Origin: Streptomyces pacificus
Lineage (GTDB): Bacteria > Actinomycetota > Actinomycetes > Streptomycetales > Streptomycetaceae
NCBI RefSeq assembly: GCF_011766325.1
Contig: NZ_BLLG01000005.1
Coordinates: 62,001-126,000 of the forward strand
Reading direction: 5' to 3'
DNA length: 64,000 bases
Shown piece by piece: positions 18,433-27,217 of the stretch. The notes below the pieces were generated by a model. It had not been told where the DNA came from and searched no databases. It worked only from the letters and a program-made list of their open reading frames with translations. Position numbers and translations under genes: made by a program. The stretch's first letter is position 1. Each line of letters starts with the position of its first letter.

Positions 18433-19227
18433 ATGACGGAGACCTGGCGGTACTGCGGCAACCAGATCAAACTGTGGCGCACGGAGGCGGGCGTCAGTCG
18501 CGAGGAACTCGGCAAGGAGGCCAACTACGAGTACGAGACGGTGAAGTCGATGGAGCAGGGGCGCCGCAAGCCGAGCGCCAGGCTGCTCCAGGTGGCGGAC
18601 CAGATGTGCGGGGCGCAGGGGAAGCTGCTGGCGGCGCTGGAGTTCCTGAAGCCGGAGCCGTTTCCGGCGCGGGCCAAGGAGTTCATGGCCATCGAGGCGG
18701 AGGCCATCGCGCAGCACTCGTACGACGCCCTCCTGATCCCGGGACTGCTCCAGACCGAGGAGTACGCCCGGGTGCTGATCGGCGAGAGCCATCCGCCGCT
18801 GGACGACGAGACGGTCGAGGAGCGGGTGCGTGCCCGGCTGCTGCGGCAGGAGGCGCTGACCCGCAGGTCCGGCACGGTCTTCGGTTTCGTGCTCAACGAG
18901 GCGAGCCTGCGGACGATGGTCGGAGGTGACAAGGCGATGAAGGGGCAGCTGGAGCACATCCTGGAGGCGGGCCAACTGCGCAACGTGTCGGTGCAGATCC
19001 TGCCCCGCGGCAGGTGCAACGGTCTGGCGCTCAACGGCTCGTTGATCCTGCTGGAGACCGCCGAACACGACCGCTACGCCTATGTCGAGGCACCGAAGAC
19101 CAGCGCGCTCCACTCGGATCCCGGCACCGTCAGTGCGCTGACGGAGGCCCATGGCATGATCCGCATGCAGGCCCTCGGCAGCGGGGAGTCGGCGGACTTC
19201 ATCAGGCAAGTGGCGGAGGAGCTATGA
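18433..19227 (+). CDS. XRE-family helix-turn-helix regulator with DUF5753
   Basis: 264 aa from the ATG at 18433 (GGGGAGG upstream); the frame is open to 18373. Residues ~10-60 are an XRE helix-turn-helix (LWRTEAGVSREELGKEANYEYETVKSME split over the motif). The remainder matches the DUF5753 domain: EAEAIAQHSYDALLIPGLLQTEEYARVL, then VGGDKAMKGQLEHILE and LNGSLILLE. These transcription factors pair with a small DUF397 protein encoded just downstream, and control development and antibiotic genes in streptomycetes. The stop overlaps the next ATG (ATGA). Confidence 0.9.
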   Translation: MTETWRYCGNQIKLWRTEAGVSREELGKEANYEYETVKSMEQGRRKPSARLLQVADQMCGAQGKLLAALEFLKPEPFPARAKEFMAIEAEAIAQHSYDALLIPGLLQTEEYARVLIGESHPPLDDETVEERVRARLLRQEALTRRSGTVFGFVLNEASLRTMVGGDKAMKGQLEHILEAGQLRNVSVQILPRGRCNGLALNGSLILLETAEHDRYAYVEAPKTSALHSDPGTVSALTEAHGMIRMQALGSGESADFIRQVAEEL

Positions 19228-19526
19228 GCGACATACTCACGTGGTTCAAATCCAGCTACAGCGACAGCCAGGGCGGCGCCTGCGTCGAAGTCGCCCTCGA
19301 ATGGCGCAAGTCCAGCTACAGCGACAGCGAGGGCGGCGCCTGCGTCGAAGTCGCCCTCGAATGGCGCAAGTCCAGCTACAGCGACAGCCAGGGCGGCGAC
19401 TGCGTCGAGATGGCCGCCTGCCCCCACACCGTCCACATCCGCGACTCCAAGCTGGGCGAGGACGGCCCGCGCTTCGCCGTCGCCGGTGCCGCGTGGACGC
19501 GGTTCCTGGGCGGTGTCGGGGCATGA
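19224..19526 (+). CDS. DUF397 protein with its N-terminal motif triplicated
   Basis: 100 aa; the ATG overlaps the stop of the DUF5753 regulator. A normal DUF397 protein is ~60-75 aa and carries the W(R/F)KSSYSDSxGGxCVE motif once near the N-terminus, then a VxxRDSK segment and an AWxxF end. Here WFKSSYSDSQGGACVEVALE is followed by two further copies beginning WRKSSYSDS, and only then by HIRDSKLGEDGPRF and AAWTRFL. The extra copies come from a 60-bp tandem duplication at the DNA level. DUF397 proteins are thought to work with their DUF5753 partner. The triplication should lengthen the partner-binding region, or may have no effect. Confidence 0.85.
   Translation: MSDILTWFKSSYSDSQGGACVEVALEWRKSSYSDSEGGACVEVALEWRKSSYSDSQGGDCVEMAACPHTVHIRDSKLGEDGPRFAVAGAAWTRFLGGVGA
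19245..19420 (+). repeat. Near-perfect 60-bp tandem repeat, three copies, inside the DUF397 gene
   Basis: Units begin at 19248, 19308 and 19368 (AAATCC or AAGTCC AGCTACAGC). Copies one and two differ at only a few positions; copy three diverges after about 48 bp. The exact 60-bp period preserves the frame. The high identity argues for recent duplication. Confidence 0.95.
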
Positions 19527-20914
19527 CGACGAGCACGCGCGTACCCGGTCCGGCCGGTCTGCCCCTGCTGGGGTCGATGCTCGACCTCAAGCGGGACTCC
19601 CTTGGCACCTATCTCGCCGCCCGCCGGGAGCACGGCGACGTCGTCCGCTTCACCGCGGGTCCTCCCGGACTGCGGATGGAGCTGTACGCGGTGTTCTCCG
19701 CGGAGGGCGCCCAGCAGATCCTGGCGACCGACTCGGCCGAGTTCCGCAAGGACAACGCCTTCTACCAGGAGATCCGGGAGTCCTTCGGCAACGGGCTGCT
19801 CACCAGCCAGGACGGGGACTACCTCCGGCAGCGGCGCCTCTTACAGCCGCTGTTCACCCGCAAGCGGGTGGACGGCTACGCCGCCGCCGTCACCGGCGAG
19901 ACCGCCGGTCTCCTCGACCGGTGGTCGGCCGCCCCCGACGGCACGGTGGACGTCGTCGACGAGATGACCCGGCTGGCGCTGCGGGCGGTGGCGCGCATCC
20001 TGTTCGGCACGGACGTCGAGGCGGCCGTGCCCGTCGTCGAGCGCTGCTTCCCGGTCATCGGCGAATACACCCTGCGGCGCGGGTACTCCCCCGCCAACCC
20101 GCCGCGCGACTGGCCCACTCCGGGCAACCGCCGGGCCTCGTCCGCGATGGAGGAGCTGTACGGGGTCTGCGACCGGATCATCGAGGAGCGGCGCGCGGAG
20201 GGGGACGCGGCAAGGGGCGACGACCTCCTGACCCTGCTCGCCCGGGCGGAGAGATCCGCGAAGAACTCCGAGGAGAGCTCCGCGGACGGGGCCCTGGACG
20301 CGTCCGAGATCCGGGACCAGGTGCTGATCTTCCTGCTCGCGGGGCACGAGACGACGGCCACCTCGCTGGCGTTCGCGCTCCATCTGCTCGCCCGGCACCC
20401 GGAGCAGCAGTCCCGGGCGCGCGCGGAGGCCGTGCGCGTCCTGGGCGGCCGTACTCCCGAGGCGTACGACCTCGACGCCCTGCCGTACCTCACCCAGGTG
20501 CTGAAGGAGGCGATGCGGCTCTATCCGGCCGCTCCGGTCATCGGGCGCCGCGCGGTCGCCGACGCGGTCGTCGACGGGCAGACGATCCCGGCGGGGGCGG
20601 ACGTGGTCGTGGCGCCGTGGGTGACGCACCGGCACCCCCGCTACTGGGCGGACCCGGACCGCTTCGACCCGGAACGTTTCGCCCCCGGCGCGGAGAAGGA
20701 CCGCCCGCGCTACGCCTGGTTCCCGTTCGGCGGCGGGCCGCGCGCCTGCATCGGCCAGCACTTCTCGATGCTGGAGTCGGTACTCGCACTCGCCATGGTA
20801 CTGAGCGCGTACGAACTGGAGGCGGTGGACCGGCGGGTACCGGTCGACGCGGGCATCACCCTGCGTCCGAAGGGGCCGGCGCGCTGCCGACTGCGCCCCG
20901 CGGAGCGGCGCTGA
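19523..20914 (+). CDS. Cytochrome P450
   Basis: 463 aa; the ATG at 19523 overlaps the DUF397 stop (ATGA), so it is translationally coupled to the regulatory pair. Visible P450 landmarks: the I-helix oxygen-activation motif LLAGHETTATS, the ExxR of the K-helix in LKEAMRLYP, the PERF-type DPERFAPG, and the heme loop FPFGGGPRACIGQHF with the cysteine thiolate. Length is slightly above bacterial class I enzymes. The N-terminus PGPAGLPLLGSMLDLKRD has no membrane anchor. Substrate cannot be read from sequence. No ferredoxin or reductase gene is adjacent, so electron partners must be elsewhere. Coupling to the regulator suggests the P450 is part of the regulon. Confidence 0.92.
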   Translation: MTTSTRVPGPAGLPLLGSMLDLKRDSLGTYLAARREHGDVVRFTAGPPGLRMELYAVFSAEGAQQILATDSAEFRKDNAFYQEIRESFGNGLLTSQDGDYLRQRRLLQPLFTRKRVDGYAAAVTGETAGLLDRWSAAPDGTVDVVDEMTRLALRAVARILFGTDVEAAVPVVERCFPVIGEYTLRRGYSPANPPRDWPTPGNRRASSAMEELYGVCDRIIEERRAEGDAARGDDLLTLLARAERSAKNSEESSADGALDASEIRDQVLIFLLAGHETTATSLAFALHLLARHPEQQSRARAEAVRVLGGRTPEAYDLDALPYLTQVLKEAMRLYPAAPVIGRRAVADAVVDGQTIPAGADVVVAPWVTHRHPRYWADPDRFDPERFAPGAEKDRPRYAWFPFGGGPRACIGQHFSMLESVLALAMVLSAYELEAVDRRVPVDAGITLRPKGPARCRLRPAERR

Positions 20915-21510
20915 CGCACCGCGGCGGCCGGGCGTCCGCCTCACCGGGGACCGCTCCCGGTGGGGCGGACGTGCCCCCGGTCGGTCGTCCCCGCCCGGCA
21001 GGGCGGGGCCCCGCGGGTACGTCCCGGCACGGCAGGGGCCCGCGCGTACGGTCCCGGCACGGCACGGCGGGGCCCCGGTCGGCCGCACCGGCCGGCCCAG
21101 GGGCCCGCTCGCCCCGGGGCCTGTGCGGCAGGGGTCCGCGCGTGCGGTCGCTGCGCGGCAGCGGCCCCCTCGTACAGTCCGGCACGGCAGGGGCCCGATC
21201 GTGCGCTCCCGGGTGGGGACAGCGTGCGGGACAGCGGCGGCGGAGACCGCTCAGGGCCGTTCGGCGCACGGGGTGTCCGGCCGGGTGACGGCCCGGCGCG
21301 GCACACGGGTGCCCTCCGGCCCGCGGAGATATTCGAGTGCGGGAAGGTCCGCCACACAGCCATGAGGGGAAGGGCGCAACGCCGGAACCGGCGCGCCCTG
21401 CACGGGTACTTCGGAAGGCTCCGCACGCGGAATGCAGCGGCGGAGTCGGCCGGGCTTGCACTCCCCCGCGTATTCGGCGGACCTCGCACTCGTCGAAAGG
21501 GAACGCACGC
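20915..21510. repeat. 596-bp intergenic region with degenerate GC-rich repeats
   Basis: No gene is supported. The word GGCAGGGGCCCG followed by C/A-rich variants recurs (for example at 21031-21050, 21127-21146 and 21186-21205), separated by related GGCACGG and CCCGGCAC stretches. It reads as a decayed repeat cluster. The last ~60 bp should contain the promoter of the following secreted-protein gene, whose RBS AAAGGGA is at 21496-21502. Confidence 0.6.
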
Positions 21511-22086
21511 ATGAAGAAGCTCGCTTGGGCCACCAAGGGCCTTGCGGCGGTCACGGGGGCCGTACTCGCCGGCGCGGTGATCGCCCCGTCAGCGGCCGCA
21601 GACTCGATGCCCGCCGCCATGTCCGAGGCCGCGCTGGGCGCCATGACCGTCGCCATGCCCGAAGCCGTCACCGCCGCCCAGGAGATGACCGGTCTCGCGT
21701 TCGGGGACGACAAGCGGTGCCGGATCGCGGAGCGCGACGTCAGCGCGGCCGTCGTCGGCGGCCGTTCGACCGGTGTGCCGGACAGGGAGGTGAAGGCCAC
21801 GACCGACCGCAAGGGCCACGCCTACCTTTACGACAGCGCCAACCCCGGCGTCTGGATCCCCCTCCGGCATGTCCCGGGAGCCCCGGAGTGCACCGAGGAC
21901 GTCGACGTCACCGCCGACGGCCTTGCCGGCGCGGCCTCTCGCGACTTCCTCGTCACGCTGCTGGCCGGCAGCGGGAAGGTCTACCAGGCCCGGTGCGTCG
22001 CTCCGACAGGAGTGGCGCTGACCGAGGCGAACATCGCGACCGCGTGCGCACCCGGGTTCACGCACGTTCCGGGCACGCCCGTATGA
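21511..22086 (+). CDS. Small secreted protein of unknown function
   Basis: 191 aa. The ATG at 21511 follows AAAGGGA; the N-terminus is basic (MKKLAWATKG), then a hydrophobic helix ending with SAAAD, so a Sec signal peptide with cleavage near residue 31 is likely. The mature part starts with an Ala/Met-rich helical segment (SMPAAMSEAALGAMTVAMPEA). A globular part follows with four cysteines (KRCRI, PECTE, ARCVA, TACAP) that could form two disulfides outside the cell, and aromatic strands around HAYLYDSANPGVW. No family recognised. Confidence 0.7.
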   Translation: MKKLAWATKGLAAVTGAVLAGAVIAPSAAADSMPAAMSEAALGAMTVAMPEAVTAAQEMTGLAFGDDKRCRIAERDVSAAVVGGRSTGVPDREVKATTDRKGHAYLYDSANPGVWIPLRHVPGAPECTEDVDVTADGLAGAASRDFLVTLLAGSGKVYQARCVAPTGVALTEANIATACAPGFTHVPGTPV

Positions 22087-22133
22087 CACTGACCTGATCC
22101 CGGTTCCGGCACGGGCCGCACCGGGAGAGGTCA

Positions 22134-22174
22134 CGTCAGGGGCCGGTCGCTCGAACGGGCGACCGGCCCTGACG
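22134..22174 (+). terminator. Terminator hairpin after the secreted protein
   Basis: CGTCAGGGGCCGGTCGC at 22134-22150 pairs with GCGACCGGCCCTGACG at 22159-22174, with a single bulged base and an 8-nt loop, about 50 bp after the stop codon. Confidence 0.75.
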
Positions 22175-22351
22175 CTTGCCCGGCCCGGCGACCGCCCCAC
22201 GGCGCTTCCCCCGCCCGGCGGCCGCCCCCGGAGGGCGCGCTGACGCACCACGGCACGCCGCGTACGGATACGGGGTGGGGGGGCCGGCCATCGGGCGGGT
22301 CCCGCGCCCCTCAACCCACCCCCCGCGCCCCTCAGCCCACCCCCGGGCTCC

Positions 22352-22984
22352 TCAGCTCACCCCGCGCGGCCGGAACTGGACGCTGACCCGTGCCCCCACC
22401 GCCCGGCCGGTCTTGGGCACGGCGTGCTCCCAGGTCCGCTGGCAGGAGCCGCCCATGACGACGAGGTCGCCGTGGCCGAGCGCCTTGCGCAGTGGAGCGC
22501 CGTGGCCGTTCCTGGGCCGGAGCGCCAGATCGCGCGGGGCGCCGACGGAGAGGATGGCGACCATCGTGTCCTCCCGGGAACCCCGGCCGGTGCGGTCGCC
22601 GTGCCAGGCGACGCTGTCGTGGCCGTCGCGGTAGTAGCAGAGCCCGGCCGTCACGAAGGGCTCGCCGAGTTCGGCGGCGTAGTGCGCGCTCAGGGCGTCG
22701 CGGGCCGCGGCCAGCACGGGGTGCGGCAGTGCCTCGCCCTGGCGGTAGTGCGCGAGCAGCCGGGGCACGTCGACCTCGCGTTCGTACATCCGCCGCCGTT
22801 CCGCCCGCCAGGGGACGCCCTCCGCCAGCTCCCGGAACAGCGCGTCGGCTCCGCTGAGCCAGCCCGGCAGCACATCGAGCCAGGCCCCCTGCCCGAGTAC
22901 CGTGCGGCGGACGCCGGTCAGCGGGCCGAGCCGTATCTCGTCGGTCTGGTCGAAGAGCGAACCCTGGAGGTGGACTGGCTGCAT
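22352..22984 (-). CDS. AlkB-like 2-oxoglutarate/Fe(II)-dependent dioxygenase
   Basis: 210 aa from the ATG at 22984; the frame stays open far upstream by chance. The AlkB-fold iron triad is visible: H and D in VAWHGDRTG and the second histidine in TWEHAVPK, then the 2-oxoglutarate-binding arginines in RVSVQFRPR. The substrate lid NxYxx is represented by LCYYRDGHD. Enzymes of this family oxidatively remove alkyl groups from DNA or RNA bases. The protein lies alone between a terminator-closed gene and the divergent aminotransferase. Whether it repairs nucleic acid or acts on protein cannot be told. Confidence 0.85.
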   Translation of the reverse strand: MQPVHLQGSLFDQTDEIRLGPLTGVRRTVLGQGAWLDVLPGWLSGADALFRELAEGVPWRAERRRMYEREVDVPRLLAHYRQGEALPHPVLAAARDALSAHYAAELGEPFVTAGLCYYRDGHDSVAWHGDRTGRGSREDTMVAILSVGAPRDLALRPRNGHGAPLRKALGHGDLVVMGGSCQRTWEHAVPKTGRAVGARVSVQFRPRGVS

Positions 22985-23134
22985 GCCTCCAGGGTAACCA
23001 GAAAACCGAACAAGTGAGCTATTCGGTGACAGGGCCGGAACCTCCTTCCCGCCCTCCGGCGCCACCGGCCCCGCCCGGGGCGGGGTGGCCCAAAACACGG
23101 AGCGCGGCCCGCCGGGGGCCCGTAAGCTCGCGTC

Positions 23135-24346
23135 ATGCAGGTGATCCAGTCGACGAAGCTCGCCAACGTCTGTTACGAGATCCGCGGCCCGGTGCTCGAG
23201 GAGGCGATGCGGCTGGAGGCCGCAGGCCACCGCATCCTCAAGCTGAACACCGGGAACCCGGCCGCCTTCGGCTTCGAGTGCCCCCCGGCGATCCTCGAGG
23301 ACGTCCTGCGGAACGTGGGGGACGCCCACGGCTACGGCGACGCGAAGGGCCTGCTGAGCGCGCGCCGGGCGGTCATGAGCCACTACGAGACGAAGGGCGT
23401 CGCGCTCTCGGTGGACGACGTCTATCTCGGCAACGGGGTGTCCGAGCTCATCCAGATGTCCATGCAGGCGCTGCTCGACGACGGCGACGAGGTGCTGGTC
23501 CCGGCACCGGACTACCCGCTCTGGACGGCCGCCGTGTCGCTGTCCGGCGGGACGGCCGTGCACTACCGCTGCGACGAGGCGTCCGACTGGATGCCGGATG
23601 TCGCGGACATCGAGCGGAAGATCACCGATCGCACCAAGGCCATCGTGATCATCAATCCGAACAACCCGACCGGCGCTGTCTACGACGACGAGATGCTGCG
23701 GCAGCTCACGGACGTCGCCCGCCGGCACGGGCTGGTGGTGTGCTCGGACGAGATCTACGACAAGATCCTCTACGACGGGGCCACGCACACCCCCACCGCC
23801 GCGATCGCGCCGGACCTGCTGGTCCTCACCTTCAACGGCATGTCGAAGAACTACCGGGTCGCCGGCTTCCGCAGCGGCTGGCTCGCGGTCTGCGGACCCA
23901 AGGCGCACGCGACCTCGTACATCGAGGGCCTGACGATCCTGGCGAACATGCGGCTCTGCGCCAACATGCCGGCGCAGCACGCGGTGGCCGCCGCGCTCCA
24001 GGGGCGGCAGTCGATCGAGGACCTGGTCCTGCCGGGCGGACGGCTGCTCGAGCAGCGCGACGCGGCGTACGAGCTGCTGACGCAGATCCCGGGCGTGACG
24101 TGTGTGAAGCCCAAGGGCGCGCTCTACCTGTTCCCGCGGCTCGACCCGGGGGTCTACAAGATCAAGGACGACCGTCAGCTGGTGCTGGACCTGCTGCGCA
24201 CCGAGAAGATCATGGTCGTCCACGGGACGGGCTTCAACTGGCACGAGCCCGACCACTTCCGGATCGTCACGCTGCCGAACGCGACGGACCTGTCGGACGC
24301 GATCACCCGGATCGGCAGCTTCCTGGACGGCTACAGCCAGCGCTGA
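23135..24346 (+). CDS. alaA: PLP-dependent aminotransferase, alanine aminotransferase AlaA-like
   Basis: 403 aa. A class I/II fold-type I aminotransferase with the whole-length pattern of AlaA: N-terminal KLANVCYEIRGPVLEEAMRL, LNTGNPAAFGF, the NPNNPTGAVYDDE substrate/PLP segment, the SDEIYDKILYD aspartate, the Schiff-base lysine in NGMSKNYRVAGFR, and HGTGFNWHEPDHFRIV near the end with the carboxylate-binding arginine. It should transfer the amino group between alanine and 2-oxoglutarate in the cytoplasm. Divergent from the AlkB-like gene with ~150 bp between starts. Confidence 0.85.
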   Translation: MQVIQSTKLANVCYEIRGPVLEEAMRLEAAGHRILKLNTGNPAAFGFECPPAILEDVLRNVGDAHGYGDAKGLLSARRAVMSHYETKGVALSVDDVYLGNGVSELIQMSMQALLDDGDEVLVPAPDYPLWTAAVSLSGGTAVHYRCDEASDWMPDVADIERKITDRTKAIVIINPNNPTGAVYDDEMLRQLTDVARRHGLVVCSDEIYDKILYDGATHTPTAAIAPDLLVLTFNGMSKNYRVAGFRSGWLAVCGPKAHATSYIEGLTILANMRLCANMPAQHAVAAALQGRQSIEDLVLPGGRLLEQRDAAYELLTQIPGVTCVKPKGALYLFPRLDPGVYKIKDDRQLVLDLLRTEKIMVVHGTGFNWHEPDHFRIVTLPNATDLSDAITRIGSFLDGYSQR

Positions 24347-24411
24347 CCCGGCGGAGCGGCGGGGACGCGGAGTGTGCGCGGGCCGGTCCGGCCACTCCCT
24401 CCGGACATCCC

Positions 24412-24440
24412 TCAACTTTAGACGCGATCTAAGCTAGGAT
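24412..24440 (+). promoter_or_regulatory. Candidate promoter with overlapping operator
   Basis: A TAGGAT -10-like box at 24435-24440 lies 17 bp from a weak -35 (24412-24417). Between them is a perfect inverted repeat TTAGA-CGCGA-TCTAA (24418-24432), ideally placed to block RNA polymerase. It precedes the 129-aa hypothetical gene, whose RBS AGGAGG is at about 24456-24461. Confidence 0.5.
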
Positions 24441-24470
24441 GGCTCCAGAGCTACTGCAGGAGGCCGTCCC

Positions 24471-24860
24471 ATGTACGAACCGATCCGCTCCAAGTCGGTG
24501 CACTCGATGGCCGGCGAGTGCGACTTCCCCCACCGCAGCCGTGAGGAGGAGCTGGACATCCAGCTCGCCGGGCATCTCGCGGCACTCCTCGCCGTGACCG
24601 ACGAGCTCGGACTCACCGCAGCGGCGGAGCGCATCGCCGAGCAGGTCGCCCGGCTGCGCGGCGCCCCGCCCGCCCGCCACGCCGGACTCAGCGGCGCCGA
24701 CCCGGCCGCCCTCCACAACCGCGCCCTGGCACTGGCCGGGCGCGCCCTGGTGGTGGCCGCCTCGCGCGCCGACACCGCCGTCGCGATCCTGTCCGCCGAG
24801 CGGATCGACGCGCACACCGCCGCCCTTCGCGACACGCGGCTCGTCGGCGCCGCCCCCTGA
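24471..24860 (+). CDS. Conserved-looking hypothetical protein, all-helical
   Basis: 129 aa from the ATG at 24471 with a good AGGAGG. No membrane helices or enzyme motifs. The N-terminus (MYEPIRSKSVHSMAGECDFPHR) is followed by amphipathic Ala/Leu/Glu helices, probably a helical bundle, with a short Ala/Arg linker in the middle. The codon usage is typical of the neighbourhood, so it is a real gene. The promoter holds a palindromic operator, so it is probably regulated. I do not recognise the family. Confidence 0.65.
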   Translation: MYEPIRSKSVHSMAGECDFPHRSREEELDIQLAGHLAALLAVTDELGLTAAAERIAEQVARLRGAPPARHAGLSGADPAALHNRALALAGRALVVAASRADTAVAILSAERIDAHTAALRDTRLVGAAP

Positions 24861-24958
24861 CGGCCCCGGTCCGCGTGCCAGGAGACGCGCGGACCGGGCG
24901 CCTCGCGCCCGCTGCCTCGCCGCGCCGCCCTGGGCTCACCGCCGCCGGCCCCGCTCCC

Positions 24959-26107
24959 TCACCGCCGCCGGCCCCGCCCCTTCCCGCCACCGGACCCGGC
25001 GCGCCGGCGTGTGCCCGGAGCGGCCCGGGGCCTCCCCAGGGCGGCGGCGAGGCGGTCGGCGGCGAACTCCCGGTTGGCCAGGGTCCGGAGGCGGTGGGCC
25101 TCGGGGAGACCGGAGACGGCGAGAAGCCGGTCGCATGCCTCCAGCGAGGCCGCCCAGTCCCCCACCCAGTAGGCGCAGATCGAGTACTCGAACAGCAGTC
25201 CCCACCGGTACACCCAGGGCTGTACGAAGAGCAGGTCGTCCGGAGCGGTCCGGCCCACACCGCCGCGCGCGAAGGCGTACGCCGCATGGTGGCAGCCCAT
25301 GCAGCGCAGCCGTGAGGCGAGTTCGTACGCGGCCTCGAGACGCTGCGGACGCGCCTCCCAGGCCCGCACCAGGGCGTCCATGCCGCCCGGCCAGTCCCCG
25401 TTGTCCGCCTTGAGCACGCCCACCTGGAGCAGCGCGTAGTAGACCTCCTCCGGCCAGCCGCCCATGCCCGCACGACGCTCGTAGAGGGCGGCCGCCTCTT
25501 CCACCCGGCCCAGGTCGCGCATGGTCTGCGCCAGGTAGAAGACGGTCCGGCTGTTGCCGGGGTCCCGCTTCAGCTCGGCGCTCAGCAACCTCGCGTCGCG
25601 TGCGAACTTGTCGTGGCGTGATCCGCCGTCGGCGTGATCGACGACGACCAGGGCGTCGAGGTTCTGCTGGTCCGCCGGCTCGTCGGTGGTGAGGTACTCG
25701 TGCGTGACCCCCTCGTAGCGCCAGGGGATGTCGCCCCGCACCAGTCGCTTGATGCGGTACTCCGTGTCCCCTTCGTGCCGGAGCATGTAGGAGGCATGGG
25801 TGAGCGGCGGCAGCGGGCCGTCCTGCCTGATCACCAGGTCCGCGTCGAGCAGGAGCAGGTAGTCGGCCTTCCGGTGCGCGTGCGCGATGTTCCGGCTGCG
25901 GTTGTGCCCGAAGTTCACCCAGGGCTCCTCGTGCAGCTCACCGGGGATGCCCTCGAGCGCCCTGCGGACCAGTTCCTGCGTTCCGTCCGTGGACCCGGTG
26001 TCCGAGATCACCCAGTAGGAGACCAGGTGACGGACCGACCTGAGGCAGCGCTCGATGACGCCGCTCTCGTTCTTCACGATCATGCAGAGGCAGACGGACT
26101 GCGTCAC
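24959..26107 (-). CDS. Family 2 glycosyltransferase with C-terminal TPR-like region
   Basis: 382 aa, ATG at 26107. Residues 1-180 form a GT-A fold: CLCMIVKNESGVIERCLRSV, the sugar-nucleotide SDTGSTDGT segment, and the DxD-like DADLVI, with GVTHEYL further on. This is the layout of TPR-linked GT2 enzymes (SunS/EpsE-like) that often glycosylate peptides or proteins. Residues ~190-350 are helical TPR-like repeats (NSRTVFYLAQTMRDLG, EEVYYALLQVG, YELASRLRCMG). The tail is Gly/Arg-rich. Divergent from the collagen-like protein, whose GPT repeats are a plausible acceptor. Confidence 0.8.
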   Translation of the reverse strand: MTQSVCLCMIVKNESGVIERCLRSVRHLVSYWVISDTGSTDGTQELVRRALEGIPGELHEEPWVNFGHNRSRNIAHAHRKADYLLLLDADLVIRQDGPLPPLTHASYMLRHEGDTEYRIKRLVRGDIPWRYEGVTHEYLTTDEPADQQNLDALVVVDHADGGSRHDKFARDARLLSAELKRDPGNSRTVFYLAQTMRDLGRVEEAAALYERRAGMGGWPEEVYYALLQVGVLKADNGDWPGGMDALVRAWEARPQRLEAAYELASRLRCMGCHHAAYAFARGGVGRTAPDDLLFVQPWVYRWGLLFEYSICAYWVGDWAASLEACDRLLAVSGLPEAHRLRTLANREFAADRLAAALGRPRAAPGTRRRAGSGGGKGRGRRR

Positions 26108-26365
26108 GGGTCACCACTCCACGCGGGTACGTGAGCGGGACCCTAGGCGCCGTGCCGCCGGCCGGCCCGGCGGCACACCGGGGATAGCCCCTTCGGACGG
26201 CTCCGATCCGCCGATACGTCAATCACCGGGTGCACCCGAGCGCGCCTGGGCCCGCGGTCGCGCCCGCGGCCCAATGATGTCCGCGGAGCGCGGCGGGCCG
26301 TCCGCCCCGGGTATCCCGCCGCACCCCGAAGAACCCGTACCAGAAGCCAAGAAAGTAGGCAGTTC

Positions 26366-27217
26366 ATGAGTCCTGAGAGCAGGACCCGACGCGGCCTCTC
26401 GCCCCTCACGAGACGGAGCCGGATGCTCGCCGGCAGTGCGGCGGCCTCACTGGCCCTGATGACGCTGGGATTCGCCGACCCGGCGCTGGCGTCCCCCCTC
26501 ACCTCCCAGCGCGCTGCTGTCCAGGCGGCCGACGAGGACAGATGCGACCCGTACCTCTCCTTCGCGGATGACGTGACCGGCTTCGTCACGGAGAGCGGCG
26601 GGGACAAGTGCCGCGGCAAGACCGGACCCACCGGACCCACCGGACCGACCGGACCGACCGGACCGACCGGACCGACTGGACCCGACGGACCCACCGGACC
26701 CACCGGACCCGGCGGAGCCGACGGACCGACCGGACCGACCGGACCCACCGGACCCACCGGACCCGGCGGAGCCGACGGAGCCACCGGACCCACCGGACCC
26801 ACCGGACCCACCGGGCCCAGAGGACCTGCCGGTGTCGGCGGCAGGTGCGTCGACATCGACTCCTACGCACCCAACAACACGGAGGAGTTCAGCGCGGCGC
26901 TGCTGCGCAACAACACCTACTGGGTCGGCCGCCGTCCGCTCGAGGGAGGTGTCCCCGTCGGCGACTACGAGTGGCAGGACATCACGGAGAACGGCGACTT
27001 CCCCAGGAACCCGTGCGCGGTGTCGCTCACCGCCCGCGGCGACACGGCCTACGCCAAGGTGCTGACCACCAACGGGGAGGTGTGGGAGACCCGCGGTCAG
27101 GTCGGCGACGGCGACTTCTTCTGGGGCGAGCCCTGGACACTGGTCGTCAACCAGCCGGCCATGCTGTCGGCCTTGCAGGACGGCGAAGCCGTGCAGAACG
27201 CCCCCGGCAGCGGCTGA
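26366..27217 (+). CDS. Secreted collagen-like protein with (Gly-Pro-Thr)n repeats
   Basis: 283 aa. Residues 1-43 form a long basic n-region, hydrophobic helix and ALASPL cleavage site. A short globular domain with two cysteines (RCDPY, DKCRG) is followed by about 24 Gly-X-Y triplets at residues ~86-156, nearly all Gly-Pro-Thr, with GADGPT interruptions. A C-terminal globular domain of ~125 residues (two cysteines, several Trp, TYWVGRRPL and [13 protein letters not shown]) could be the trimerisation head. Gly-X-Y runs fold as a collagen triple helix. In Bacillus BclA-type proteins the threonines of GPT triplets carry O-glycans. Possibly a surface or spore-coat filament. Divergent from a glycosyltransferase. 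Confidence 0.88.
   Translation: MSPESRTRRGLSPLTRRSRMLAGSAAASLALMTLGFADPALASPLTSQRAAVQAADEDRCDPYLSFADDVTGFVTESGGDKCRGKTGPTGPTGPTGPTGPTGPTGPDGPTGPTGPGGADGPTGPTGPTGPTGPGGADGATGPTGPTGPTGPRGPAGVGGRCVDIDSYAPNNTEEFSAALLRNNTYWVGRRPLEGGVPVGDYEWQDITENGDFPRNPCAVSLTARGDTAYAKVLTTNGEVWETRGQVGDGDFFWGEPWTLVVNQPAMLSALQDGEAVQNAPGSG
26617..26835 (+). repeat. 9-bp tandem array encoding Gly-Pro-Thr
   Basis: Over 20 units of GGACC(C/G)ACC, interspersed with two GGAGCCGACGG blocks. The same two-block pattern appears twice, so part of the array was itself duplicated. Confidence 0.9.
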
